From Usnea hakonensis (lineage: Eukaryota > Ascomycota > Lecanoromycetes > Lecanorales > Parmeliaceae), in assembly GCA_013423325.1 (NCBI GenBank), contig BLJB01000070.1, positions 124,001 through 188,000 of the forward strand: a stretch of 64,000 nucleotides of DNA, in the 5' to 3' direction. How positions within the stretch are numbered: the stretch's first letter is position 1; each line of letters begins with the position of its first letter. The notes beneath the pieces are model-generated. The model worked only from the letters and a program-made list of their open reading frames with translations. It ran no database searches and was not told where the DNA came from. A program made the position numbers and the translations under genes. Shown here in pieces: positions 11,457 to 22,333 of the stretch.

Positions 11457-14400
11457 GTAATAAAATAATACGGATAAAGGTAATAAAATAATAAACAAGG
11501 GATTGAAGTCGAGTGCCAAAAAGTATTTGGAAGGATTTTGGTTATCGGGGATAAGTCGACTTCGGGGTCCCTTGGTGGGAAGGGGGGAATGAAGTTTAGG
11601 CTTGTTTTTGGTTGGCGCGTTGCCGACTAGTGTCGAAATGTAAAGTACGGAGTAAAGTAAAGTAATAATGGAGTAAAGTAATAGAGTACTAAATAATAAA
11701 ATATGGTTGTTCGATCTTGCCCTTTGTCCTGATTTTGATTTATGATTTTTGAAAAATAAGGGTGGGCTTGCGGCAGGCGGTCTGAAAGGCTGGATGCGGG
11801 CTCTGACGGCCTTGTTTGTGCCGCTGTGACCTTGATAACTGTTACCCAATCCAGCAGACCCAGACTGTCTCAAAAAAGGTAAAAGGGTAGAAAGAAGGTA
11901 GTCCTGGACGAAAAGGATCTCCCGTGTTCTCTCTTCCTGTTCTTTCTTCGAGACCGGTGACGGGAACCCCCGATGATGATGGTGGTGATGATGATATTGA
12001 TTTTGATATTGATAATAAGAATGATAACAGCAAGAGCAATAATCTATGATAATAATGATAATAATGTAAGGAGTCCGGCGTGTGTCTGCTGCTCAGGGGA
12101 GAGCTCTGGCCCCAGTCTCGCCAGTCTGTCGCTTGATAGAGTCTCTTTGGGACTTGCTGGATATGAGAGGAAGTGGGAGCGACGCGGACATGGACAAGCT
12201 AATGAGGATAAGCGCGTTCTCGGTCATCTTAACCCTTGAGATAATGCGGTAGCACTCCTTCGATTCGATTGTCCACCTAGCCTGACTCGATCTGTCGTAA
12301 AGATCAAGTCTTTTCACTCTTTCTGACTTCTACGCGAATCTATCATGCTTTCATTACATCTCCAGTTTATAGCAATCTTGAATTCAAATCCTTCCCCACA
12401 GCTGCTCCTTCTTCGAATTTCCCGGCATGTTAATCTTCTTCTTTTCATTGACTACTTGATCTAAAACTTTCTCTGAGCGCAAATGCTCCGATTTAAGAGG
12501 ATTGCCGTCTTGACTTTATGTCCGGCGAAAGTGCCCGTACAAGTATTTTGGTCCACAAAGGGAGACTCCCGAAAGCTGAGGTTTGTATTTTTGAAGTGGC
12601 TTGCTTACGATCGATTTGGGATGATTTTGATTCCTGGATACTCGTGAGGCTCGAGAGGGTGTACGGATCTCACGACAAATTGTCGACCGGTTGGTTTATT
12701 ATGTGCCCTGGTTTCTCAAGTGATTAACCTATTTTAGAGTAGCATGAATAGCTTGCAGGAATGCTGACAGGGGTCTCCTTTTTTGCGCGAAAAATTAATG
12801 TATAATGGCCCCTAGGAGAAAAGTCTAGACTTTGTACACCTTACTAATAAGTCTAATGACCCCACTTGAACTCTGCTCGCAACCTTTACCTCTTTAGAGT
12901 CGTATCCTTATGCCTGTCGACAGATTCCAACACGTCCGACCTTGTTGGAGCGCATACGAATGCCCGACGAGCTGCCTGGAGCCTCATCTCGTTATACGAA
13001 GCCGTGAAACTTGTTAGCTGTTGGTGTTTCACGGCTGCACCATTCACGATTGAAGGTCGGTGTTTTCAAGGCCTGCCTTCAAAGCCTGAATTCGGTTTAG
13101 TGGAGGAAAAGTGGTGCGGGGACTGACGGAAGCTTCTTCTGACTTCTGTACCAAAAGGTACCTAGGTGTGGATTCTCGACTCATGACCATATGAGATTTG
13201 AGGGACGACATCTCTCTCAAAACTTCTCGTATAACAGAGAGCCAAGAGGTTGTTCAGAACGTCCGAACGGTTCCGTGCGGTCTCAACCATGGTAGCGGGC
13301 TGCGGAAACAATTCGATGGGATCTGTCTTCCTTGCATAAAGATAAATATTGTTTTGGCGGAAATTATTGAAGCGAGTCTGGGGAAGTGATGCGCCTTTCA
13401 GGATTAAGCAACGGGGGGAGGGTGCCACTTCAACCGCCAGGCAAGATAAGTACAAGGGTGAAGGGTCCGATCTAGACATAATTCCTTCCAGACCGCGGAT
13501 CGTTTGACCTACTACCCCTGATCATGCTCAAGGAATGAAATGGGACGAGATGCCCGCCCATAGGTCATGAGCAAGTGAGCAAGCAAGCTCCACCCTGCTT
13601 GGCGATTACTATGTGTACCTTTGTACTCTGATTCGTTCCACGTTTGATGTGAGTGAAAAGTTGTCAGACTCATGGCGAGACTGGAGAGGATTCCCTTGCA
13701 TACGAGTTCGCTTATCAGACTGTTTGATTGGTTGAAGACAATTGGGCCCAAGAGGCGACCTTGAATTTTGGTGTCTTGGCACAGAATTTGACCCCACGTT
13801 CATTCGTTCAAAAGTTTTCTGCCGCCGAATTGCGACGCTTCTCAAGGGTCCCATTTGACTTTTGGATTCGAAAATGACACTTTTTAAAAACAGCAATAAT
13901 ACCTTAGTGCATTCTTGTCATAAGGTAATGATCGAGGTATAAGGTATCTCATCTGGGATCGAATGTCATCATTTGCCCTTTATTCCCCATTTGTTATTCT
14001 TCTCATCCAGTGTCTCAACTGGGTGCTTTGGTGCTGGACATGATGTCAAGATGTCCAGCTGTCTCAATCAATTGGGCAAGTATTTGATTATTAATGCATG
14101 GGTGTGCAGGGAGGGTTCAGCTTTCAGGTGCGAAAAATGGGAAAATGGCAATCTGAATAATCTACGAATATGAAATCTCTAAATCTGCAAGTGTCCGGCA
14201 GAGTATGATAGTATGCATCAATCCCCGTGCTACCTCAGCCTATTTTGTTCTCCGGAACCTTTGGTTATGCATCTACTGGATTTCTCGGGTCACGTCTCTT
14301 GGCGAACTTGCGATAAGCAGCCAATGGATTCGAGATACCCCATTCTTTTCAAAGGCGCCATCCAGCGACACCCGCCGCCCTCAGCCAGCCATGCCTCGTG

Positions 14401-15684
14401 GCAATCGCAACTAAAGAACCCTAATGTATCATCTTATTCTAGGCTACAAAGTACCCAATTTTGCCAAGTCCAAACCCCTATAAAGGATACCGCAGTCGAA
14501 GGTAGTATCCATCATGCATCAACAATCACCGTTTATCTCTCATCTCACACCTCCTTTTCTCTTTTACTTGATCCAATCAATTCAAACGCAGTCATAAGGG
14601 GTCAGGAAACCAATATTGAAAAGATATTTGTAATTCCCCACTGTTGGATTCAGGTATTCAACATTTATAAAAGATACAGTTGCCAATCATGTCACACCAT
14701 GTTGCATACATCTGCAGATGCAGATGCAAACACGTTTACCCATGCACGGAGTTGACACCGAATTTGGACCTTTTATTTTTTCCCCCTTCCCTTCCCTTCC
14801 TTAGCTATGAGAACAAGGCAGGGGTAATGACTGGTCACTGGTTACCGGTATTTCCCTTCTCTCCCTCATTCTCCTCTCCCCAGCTCCGTATTTTAGTGGA
14901 AGCAGCCAGAGCACGTGGAAGTGGAAGGACCGTGCGCAGTGCATCGGCCTCACCGACGGAAACTATACCCCAGTTGCCGGCAGATTCCAATCATGTCGCA
15001 TCATCATATCATGGTATTATTATTATTATTACTGTATCATGCATCCGACAAACATTATGGCCTTCTACTTTGGGACCCCGCGGGATATCGAGTGCAGCTT
15101 GAATTTGGAATCGCATATGCTCGGCTTTCAACCGGAGATCTGGAATTCTTCCCTTGTGACGTTTCACCCAATCTATCCTAGTGCATATGCATTATTTTTT
15201 ATTCTTACCCACTTTACTTTACCTTAGGTACCTTACTGTACTTAGGTACTTTATGAAGGCGACAATCAAGGTAAGGTACGTACTTTAACGATAAGATAAG
15301 GGGAATCTTGACCGCAATCAGTATACCACCCTCGCACTTGTACTCATTTGTCCAAAGCCACAAGCCTACTCTAAAGCTACTACTAACCACTTCTGTACCG
15401 ACTTAATCACGGACTTCCTTTCTCATGTCTTAGTACATCGCTCCAACACGTGCCGCGATATGGTTGCTGCTCTTTAGAATGCGTTTTGATAGGTCAGATC
15501 ATCTTACCTCATCCTCACTATAATCCAATAACCGGGAAAGGAGTCACCTGTGAAATCGAGCCCTTGCATCAAGAGAGATCCATCACAGAGACCCTGATTC
15601 TGAAAGCGTCACACATCTACAAGAACGATGAGAATCAAGTAGTGAGATGCCAGAGAACGTCGTCGACGATGACACACACATAGA

Positions 15685-15705
15685 AAGAAAAAGAAAAAGA
15701 AAAAG

Positions 15706-15736
<31 letters not shown>

Positions 15737-15738
15737 GA
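15685..15738. repeat. Purine microsatellite (GAAAAA)n then (GA)n
   Basis: An uninterrupted purine tract: units of GAAAAA, then GAAA, then about ten GA dinucleotides. It lies in noncoding DNA. Confidence 0.9.
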
Positions 15739-16505
15739 TCACGTACCCCAAGAGCAATGTCTCAAAAAAACCCAGCAGTCTCAATACTCCTCCCTTCTCC
15801 AAACCACCCTTAACCTCCCAGCAAATCCACAAAGAAGCCCACTACTGCCCTCAATTTCAAAAACACATACACAAACCTCCTAGCCACTCACTTTCCTTCC
15901 TCGCTCTATCTGCTGCTAATACATGTCCAGCTAGCCACTCGCTTTCCTTCCTCGCTCGCTCTATCTACCACTCTTGCATGTCCAGCCCGCAAACATTTCC
16001 GCAGCTGCTATATATATTTATTCAAAAGTCTACTTATACATGCCTATTCTTTGACCCTCAGGTTTTGTTTGTTGGATATGTATGGTATAGTGCTTCTCGT
16101 CTCTCTTTTCTTGAGGCTTGGGAATGTTGGGAAGGGGGCTGCTGAGGTTCATCTCTGTGTTTGAGGAGGTGTGTGTGTTGTGTGTGTATGGGAGGTAGGT
16201 CTTGTGGTGGATGGCAGTGATGGGGTGGTGATAGAGCGAGATTGTTGCGTAGGGGGCAAAGTGGGAGGTTTGTGAAACGTTTCGGCGTATGTTCTCCAAG
16301 GTGGGTCTAAGGTCAATCTTTTGGGTAGGAGGCAGGGGATGTAATATTTGATATTGAGTTGTAGTGGGAGTTGTTAGAATAGCTGGTGCTTTCAAGGATT
16401 CAGCAGTGACAGAGAACTACTTTCTAGCTTTGCCCAGGCTAAGGATATATCTCAACTTCTTACATTTCCAGATCACCGCGGTTACTGGACCCTCCCATTC
16501 CCTAA

Positions 16506-17783
16506 CTACTCTTCGTCCTCGCTTCCCTCATCCCCCTCCTCCTCACCTCCATCCTCCCCATCCTCTTCCTCAGAACTCGGCTCCTGATCCGGCATAACCA
16601 CACCATTCAAATACTCAACAAACGGCATCAAAACCCCAACCAGCGCCGCGATCCTCCCCAGCCCGCCAGCCCCAAGCACCTCTTCATCCCTCAACTTCTT
16701 CCCAATCGTGAAATTGCGCAACTTGAGCAAGTCGATGTTGGGATTATCCTTCTCGTAGCCATTGGGCTTCACCTTGAGCATATTCTCCGTGTTCATCGCC
16801 ACAAACGCCTTGACGGCTTTCCGCTCATCGTTGGCGATCCCGCCGAAGAATTCCTTCCGGAGCGCCGCGCCCGTCAGTACCGCTTTGATCTTGTGACTCT
16901 TCAGATCGACGTCCGCCCGCAGCAGGGCCAGGGGCGGCGCTTCCGGGTGCCAGACCCCGGCGCCCACGAACGAGCCGTTGGGCTGCACTTGCACGTAGTA
17001 GCCGGCGTACGGCCCTTTTCGTCCCGTCCGGGACCAGGCGGCGGAGAAGTGCGTTTTGTAGGGTGTGGGGTCGGGGCTGAATCGGATGTCGCGGTAGATG
17101 CGGAAGGTGAGATCTTTGGGCGGGAGTTCTGGGATCGTTTCGTCTTTTTCGATGATTTTTTCTGTGAGGCTTTCCACAAAGGCGTCGAAGTCCTTTTTCG
17201 ACTGCCGGTAATCGGCGTCGTGCATCTTGAGCCATTCGCGGTCGTTGTTGGCTCGTAGATCTTTGAGGAATAGCATCGTGTTTGGGTGTATGGTACTGTC
17301 CGTATAGGGTACCTTGCCTGCCTCCCTCGCTTTGGGCAATTTGATAAAGACTGCTTCTCCAGGTGCCGCATCGACCTTGGTGCCTAGTCTCCACAGCTCA
17401 TGCCCTTTCTTGCCTGTGCTGGCGACCATGCCATTGCTGTTACCTTTCGTCGGTCTGCCTTTCTTCCGCTTCTTGGGCGCATCGTCCTCGCTCGCATCTT
17501 CATCGGCTTCCTCTTCGGCATCGCTCTCTGGCGGCGAAGACACGAGGCTTGCTGATTCATCCTCGTCTTCGTACCCGGATTCCTCTTTCTCAATCTCGGA
17601 CTCGGGGTCTGAGCTGTCAGGGTGCTCGAAGTAAGGGCTTTTCTTCGGAGTGGCTTTTGCAGAGGTGATGGGTGAGGATTTGATGCGCTTGGATTGGCGC
17701 GCAGGAGTTGTAGATTCGGAGGTTCGCTTTACGGCGGTGGAGCTGGAGGAGGTGTTGGGGAAGTGGGATCGACGCTGCGGCAT
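16506..17783 (-). CDS. DUF2461 (TIGR02453) family protein
   Basis: A single-exon gene of 425 residues starting at the ATG at 17783. The N-terminal 140 residues are charged and low in complexity, with Ser, Glu and Asp blocks and KKRKKGRP-type basic stretches that could serve nuclear import. From about residue 150 the sequence follows the DUF2461 family: TMLFLKDLRANNDREWLK, FRIYRDIRFSPDPTPYKTH, YAGYYVQVQPNGSFVGAG and WHPEAPPLALLR. A second acidic tail (EEEDGEDGGEEEGDEGSEDEE-like, Glu/Asp-rich) closes it. The family is widespread in bacteria and fungi; its biochemical function is not established to my knowledge. It is divergent from TYW3, 231 bp away, so the two may share a promoter. Confidence 0.92.
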   Translation of the reverse strand: MPQRRSHFPNTSSSSTAVKRTSESTTPARQSKRIKSSPITSAKATPKKSPYFEHPDSSDPESEIEKEESGYEDEDESASLVSSPPESDAEEEADEDASEDDAPKKRKKGRPTKGNSNGMVASTGKKGHELWRLGTKVDAAPGEAVFIKLPKAREAGKVPYTDSTIHPNTMLFLKDLRANNDREWLKMHDADYRQSKKDFDAFVESLTEKIIEKDETIPELPPKDLTFRIYRDIRFSPDPTPYKTHFSAAWSRTGRKGPYAGYYVQVQPNGSFVGAGVWHPEAPPLALLRADVDLKSHKIKAVLTGAALRKEFFGGIANDERKAVKAFVAMNTENMLKVKPNGYEKDNPNIDLLKLRNFTIGKKLRDEEVLGAGGLGRIAALVGVLMPFVEYLNGVVMPDQEPSSEEEDGEDGGEEEGDEGSEDEE

Positions 17784-18014
17784 GATGATTTATGAATGAA
17801 AAGCGATCGTGAATCGTAGAGGAGCAATTGAAGCTATACTCGATATGCAGTGCATGTGGAGCGGATGCTACTGAAGTTCTTTGTCTTCTTTGACTCCGAG
17901 CGCCAAAACGCGTCGGCGCGTGATGTCATTAAAGCCGCGTTACCGGAATAGGAAGGGTCATTGATTTGGGATCAACATTTGTCCCTTCGACGATTGCTTC
18001 AATATTTCGTATCC

Positions 18015-19123
18015 ATGGTGCGCCAGGTACAAGTCCCTCTATCCTTCGCAGTCAAGAAGAATGCCATTGTTGCCTCACTCTCCATTCCCGAATCTACCTA
18101 CACCGATCTCTCCCCCAAAGGCTCCGTTGACGAAGCAGTCAAGCCTCTCCTTGATCGCATCAATGCCTTAGAGGGCGTAGTCACCACAAGCTCCTGCGCA
18201 GGACGAGTGAGCGTTTTCCTTGAGGGCAAAAAGCAAGGCAAATATCAGGAGAGTATAGGACATGATACGTATAGTAAGAGATTTGGGAAGGAGTCCACAC
18301 AGGCTGTTGTGCCTGGGGGCAAAGGAATTGGAGGGAGATGGCTCTTTGTAAGCCATGAACCCGTTGACTTGTCCATGATGAGGGGCGAGGGGAAGGAGAC
18401 TATAACAGAGCTCTTGGGATTGGGTTCAACTGGACCGCAGAATGAGGCTCTGGCTGTGACGGGAGAGGTCGAGGAGATGCGGCTTGTCAGATTTCAGTTT
18501 GAGCCTATGGTATGTAGAGGATCTAGCATTGAATGATTGCGCCCAGGATTCAGCTTTACAAATGCTATTGCCAATGCTAAGATGAGACGTAGATCCTCCA
18601 CATAATGACCGCATCTCTACACCATGCGCAACCCATCCTCGCAGCCGCCATCAATGCCGGTTTTAGAGAGAGTGGCATCCAGAGCCTCAAAAATCTGGAT
18701 GACTCTGAAGCCTTTCCTATGGTTGCGATCCGAACAGTAGGTGTGGCTTTGGAGTCATTGGTTGGTTTCGTACCAGATCGGATACAAGACCAAAAAGATG
18801 GGACCGAGACTGAAGAGCACATCATTCGCGTAGTCAGCGAAGAGTACCTAAAGCTTTTGGTTAACATCGCAAATGAGAGGTTCAAGACTAACACGGAAAG
18901 AATCAAAAGATTTGAACAAGATTTGTTCAAGAGGGAGAGTGGCCTCGAGCAGGCGTGGGAAGACAGTAAGAGCAGGCGGGAGAGGAAGAGGGCCGGAGGT
19001 TTGAAGCAGCAGCAAAGGTTGCGAGATCCGCAGATGAAACCAAACCAGGGTGAATCCCCGGCTTCTAATCATGGTGAAGAGATAGCCAATGCTGGACTCT
19101 TTGGCTCCTTGCTACCACCTTGA
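18015..19123 (+). CDS. TYW3: tRNA wybutosine-synthesizing protein 3
   Basis: Two exons, join(18015..18509, 18593..19123), about 341 residues; the intron is GTATGT...CGTAG, 83 bp. The ATG at 18015 is chosen because the family alignment starts there (VPLSFAVKKNAIVASL); the 18 codons open upstream look like leader sequence. Family signatures are TTSSCAGRVSVF, IGGRWLFVSHEPVD, VRFQFEPM and, after the intron, LHHAQPILAAAINAGFRESG. TYW3 is the methyltransferase acting on the yW-86 intermediate in wybutosine formation at position 37 of tRNA-Phe, next to the anticodon. The C-terminus after about residue 290 is a charged extension beyond the usual family length. Confidence 0.92.
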
Positions 19124-19371
19124 TGCAGGAACCGCTCCCATTGCCGTTCCCTCTCTCATGCATGGGAAGAGGCATCCAGGTCAAAGTCTCACCACGTGAA
19201 GACTACGCCATTTCCCATGGGCGTCGACGACGGTGGGGGCTTCGCTGTCTTCGGGCCAACGGCCCCGCGTCCCCACTATCGGTCTGTCTTCTTCCTCCGG
19301 GGCCGACAAGTACCCCCCATCTTCGTTTCTCGCCACCTTGACCGACCATTTCCCCTCAGCATCCCAATGAG

Positions 19372-19500
19372 GTGTGATAGCAGTGTCGAGATACTGCTTT
19401 CAAGCTTTGCTCTCCTACTTCTCGCATGCGAGTGCGATTGTACTTAGCACGCCGAGACTCGATAACGGCATTGTCCGGCTTAGAGCGGGAATATTTACCA
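19372..19500 (+). repeat. 129-bp direct repeat, left copy
   Basis: It matches 20382-20510 base for base except for roughly ten substitutions. Shared landmarks include CAGTGTCGAGA, TTTCAAGCTTTGCTCTCCT and GCCGAGACTCGATAACGGC. Similarity tapers off over about 10 bp on each side. Confidence 0.9.
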
Positions 19501-19512
19501 TGATAAATGAAT

Positions 19513-20012
19513 TATACCTGAAGAACGTTTCAACAACGTTTCGACCTGGTCGACCTAGGATTTCGATTGAAATATACCTGAAGAACGTTTCAACAACGTT
19601 TCGACCTGGTCGACCTAGGATTTCGATTGAAATATACCTGAAGAACGTTTCAACAACGTTTCGACCTGGTCGACCTGGTCGACCTAGGATTTCGATTGAA
19701 ACGTACCTGAAGAACGTTTCAATAACGTTTCGACCTGGTCGACTAGGATTTCGATTGAAACGTACCTGAAGAACGTTTCAACAACGTTTCGACCTGGTCG
19801 ACCTAGGATTTCGATTGAAACGTACCTGAAGAACGTTTCAATAACGTTTCGACCTGGTCGACTAGGATTTCGATTGAAATATACCTGAAGAACGTTTCAA
19901 TAACGTTTCGACCTAGTTGACCTAGGATTTCGATTGAAACGTACCTGAAGAACGTTTCAACAACGTTTCGACCTGGTCGACCTAGGATTTCGATTGAAAT
20001 ATACCTAAAGAC
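19513..20012. repeat. 60-bp palindrome-rich minisatellite, 8 full copies plus a partial ninth
   Basis: Unit starts are at 19513, 19573, 19633, 19702, 19761, 19821, 19880, 19940 and a degenerate partial at 20000. Unit lengths are 60, 60, 69, 59, 60, 59, 60 and 60 bp. The third unit carries an internal 9-bp duplication (CTGGTCGAC). Each unit contains TTGAAACGT...ACGTTTCAA as a 9-bp inverted repeat in the cgt-type copies, a second AACGTTTCG, and the palindromes GGTCGACC and CCTAGG in the full copies. Units alternate between tatacctg and cgtacctg starts and between CAACAA and CAATAA centres. The 59-bp units lack one C in GACCTAGG. Confidence 0.95.
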
Positions 20013-20029
20013 GCTTCCAATTCTCTGAT

Positions 20030-20254
20030 GTATACATCAAACGGCAAAACGACTTTCATGCCTATTGGCAGAGAGTAGAATGAGATGTCATTTGAGTGCC
20101 AAGAGAGGCGAAGGAGTCTCAGTCCTTCATCGACCGCAGCATGATTACACAAGATCTCGGTCCCATATGGTCTCTGCCTCGGCTTTTCAAATGCTGAAGT
20201 TGAAGCATGAATGGCTTGGGACCACCTTTGTCGTAATTGTCGTAAGTGGAACAA
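20030..20254 (-). pseudogene. Relic of an unidentified protein-coding family (copy 1)
   Basis: On the minus strand the translation contains AAVDEGLRLLRLSWHSNDIS followed by LPIGMKVVLPFDVYI. The DNA of this stretch aligns without gaps to the + strand at about 30862-30970, with closely matching bases over CTCTTGGCA...GACATCTCAT. Two dispersed copies with this level of conservation suggest remains of a real gene family. I do not recognise it. There is no proper start and the reading frame is short. Confidence 0.4.
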
Positions 20255-20381
20255 TGACTTGGAATCCTGACGAAAACATTATATACCGTTTTCCTGCCTT
20301 CACCTCCAGTCTGTAAAACCCCAAGGCTTCCGACTGTCTCCAAACAAGCAGATATCAGGAAAAAGGCACAGGTCATATGAT

Positions 20382-20510
20382 GTGTGATATCAGTGTCGAG
20401 ACACTGCTTTCAAGCTTTGCTCTCCTGCTTCTCGTATGCGAGTGCGATTGTACTTAGCTCGCCGAGACTCGATAACGGCATTGTCCGGCTTGGAGTGGGA
20501 ATATTTACCA
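20382..20510 (+). repeat. 129-bp direct repeat, right copy
   Basis: Partner of 19372-19500, exactly 1010 bp downstream and of identical length. Confidence 0.9.
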
Positions 20511-21336
20511 CGATGAATGATGGGAAATTTGAATGCCATGACGCATTGTGGGCAGCCTTGGATATCAAATGCAGTATCCTGGAATGGAGAAGCTGTAGAT
20601 GAGATATGACATGCATGATCACTTCGTGTTGTCAATCCATGGGCGCTCTGGTGTGAAACCCACGGGATTTCTTGATAGGGACTCGAGTCCGAGATTAGAA
20701 ATCGTCCTGATAGCTCACCTATAACATAATGAAGTAAATAGTGCCATATACCCCAATCCATCCACCTCGACGATCTCCGTAGCTACTTCCCTTCTCGTCC
20801 GCGTGGCCACCGTCCGCCCCTATTGATAGCACGACTCCAGCCCCTAACATCAAAGTGCGTCCTCTTTTTCTCCACCTCCGCCTTCTTCACAACGATGCAG
20901 GGCCCCGGACATATGCGCTGCTGCCGCCGCATGCCATCTTTATTTTTTTGTCCTCTAAATCCGGTCTAGAAGTACGTCTAGTAGCCATGATGTAAGACGG
21001 GAGCGGTATTATGCGTGGGGTACACTTTGCCATTACTGGGCTGCGTTGGCTTAGAGTTATTACCGGTGTTGGTGTTGTGATGGGTGCCTGTGGTGGCTAT
21101 CAAGATATGTGGGGAAGGGCAATTTTTAAGAAAATTGTATGTAGGGGTTTGGTAGGGTATTGGGGAAAGGGTAGCTCGATAAAGTCTTTGCTTTGGAGCG
21201 GTCCTGGGGGACATTGGGATGAGTGTAGAGGAAGGGTAGTCTTTCAAGATCAGTCTTTTAAAAGCGTGCGGGTGGCGGGCTGTAGCTGATTAAGAGGTAT
21301 GTCGTTGGAGGAGCAGGAGGGTTCCATTGTGGTACT

Positions 21337-21708
21337 TTTGGGAAATATTTTTGTGAAACGTACCTGAGGTACGTTTGGGAAATATTTTTGTGAAACGTAC
21401 CTGAGGTACGTTTGGGAAATATTTTTGTAAAACGTACCTGAAGTACGTTTGGGAAATATTTTTTTAGAGTGTGAAATGTACCTGAGGTACGTTTGGGAAA
21501 TATTTTTGTGAAACGTACCTGAGGTACGTTTGGGAAATATTTTTGTAAAACGTACCTGAAGTATGTTTGGGAAATATTTTTTCAGAGTGTGAAACGTACC
21601 TGAGGTACGTTTGGGAAATATTTTTGTGAAACGTACCTGAGGTACGTTTGGGAAATATTTTTTCAGAGTGTGAAACGTACCTGAGGTACGTTTGGGAAAT
21701 ATTTTTTA
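21337..21708. repeat. Array of nine 37-bp palindromic units
   Basis: The unit is GTGAAACGTACCTGAGG followed by TACGTTTGGGAAATATTTTT. Its core AAACGTACCT-g-AGGTACGTTT is a near-perfect 10-bp-arm palindrome. Nine cores are visible. Units 3 and 6 carry the variant GTAAAACGTACCTGAAG and are followed by a longer spacer with T/CAGAGT; unit 8 also has the longer spacer. This gives a higher-order pattern of two short units plus one long unit, repeated twice and then decaying. Confidence 0.95.
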
Positions 21709-22333
21709 CTCCCTTGACTTGCTGTGGAGGTGACATTCGTTCAATGGTTTTCTTGTTTCTTTCAAATTTCGTTGGGGCTCTGAGGGTACTCATGGCTTTT
21801 GGGAAAGAGAAGAAGAACAGGCAGAAGTGATAGAAATATTTGTGATGTCCTAGGGCTTGTTATTAGCATAGTTCCTGTTGTTCTCATTTTCTTGCCTCAA
21901 TTCCCCATGGAAGCCTGAAACAGATGCGTTGTTGACATTGCCTTAGGCGCAGGTGAACCTAGATAACTTGTCATTAGCATCGGCTGCGTTTCGCAATGAT
22001 ACGCCTCAAACTAAAAGATAAAAATCCACATTTCAATCTCATGCTTTGAAAGGACAAGCAGGCAGGAATCACGACTGGGATCATCCTGTAAAAAAAGTAA
22101 TCAAGCGGCAACGACAGTGAAGATATGGTCCGAGGCTAGGGATGGATCTCTAATTACGCACAGCAAGTCAAAGTCAAACAGAGGGAGAGGTTGCTGTACT
22201 ACCATCACAAAATGTCCGGCTTTGAATGAAAGATCTCTTCGGGTTGGTGCAAATTGACGGCGGATTTTGTGTCTTTCAGCGCTCAGGGTGTCACTGTATC
22301 TGACAGGTTGCCCGCGATCAAGATTAGGACGTA
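21709..22333. other. Intergenic, no gene seen
   Basis: A 3' flank of the ankyrin gene and unique sequence next to the tandem array. A minus-strand open frame at 22101-22385 overlaps the end of the ankyrin gene and has no coding features. Confidence 0.5.

Larger units (their letters stand above)
10663..16505. other. Gene-poor region with microsatellites
   Basis: No convincing gene is seen in 5.8 kb. The proximal part probably carries the promoter and a missing 5' exon of the zinc-finger gene. The stretch 11200-12070 is A/T-rich and full of trinucleotide runs (AGT/AGC near 11416-11456, GAT/AAT near 11980-12065). Short GGTACC/CCTTA motifs recur near 13158, 13923 and 15225. A purine microsatellite lies at 15685-15738. 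A 121-codon minus frame at 16030-16395 lacks an ATG at its open end and is more likely the 3' UTR of the DUF2461 gene. Confidence 0.5.
19372..20510. mobile_element. Candidate TRIM-like element bounded by 129-bp direct repeats
   Basis: Two near-identical 129-bp direct repeats, 19372-19500 and 20382-20510, both begin TGTGATA and end ATATTTACCA. They enclose the 60-bp tandem array and about 370 bp of unique sequence. Equal length and TG...CA ends are what a terminal-repeat retrotransposon in miniature would show. Against this, weak similarity continues roughly 5-10 bp beyond each end, no clean target-site duplication is evident, and I see no primer-binding site. A plain segmental duplication is the alternative. 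Confidence 0.35.

Noticed and set aside
16030..16395. 121-codon minus frame downstream of the DUF2461 gene
   Set aside because: The open end has no ATG, a TAG lies just upstream in frame, and it fits 3' UTR.
19374..19769. 131-codon + frame across the 60-bp repeats, with 20-residue periodic protein
   Set aside because: The periodic frame is a necessary result of a 60-bp unit without stops. It breaks at the first 59-bp unit, and no splice or start context supports a gene.
19513..21708. CRISPR-like direct repeats
   Set aside because: Units are contiguous or separated by repeated linkers, not unique spacers, and the genome is eukaryotic.
21464..21793. 109-codon minus frame across the 37-bp array
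   Set aside because: It consists almost entirely of translated tandem repeat; the unit is not a multiple of three and the frame is kept only by chance spacing.
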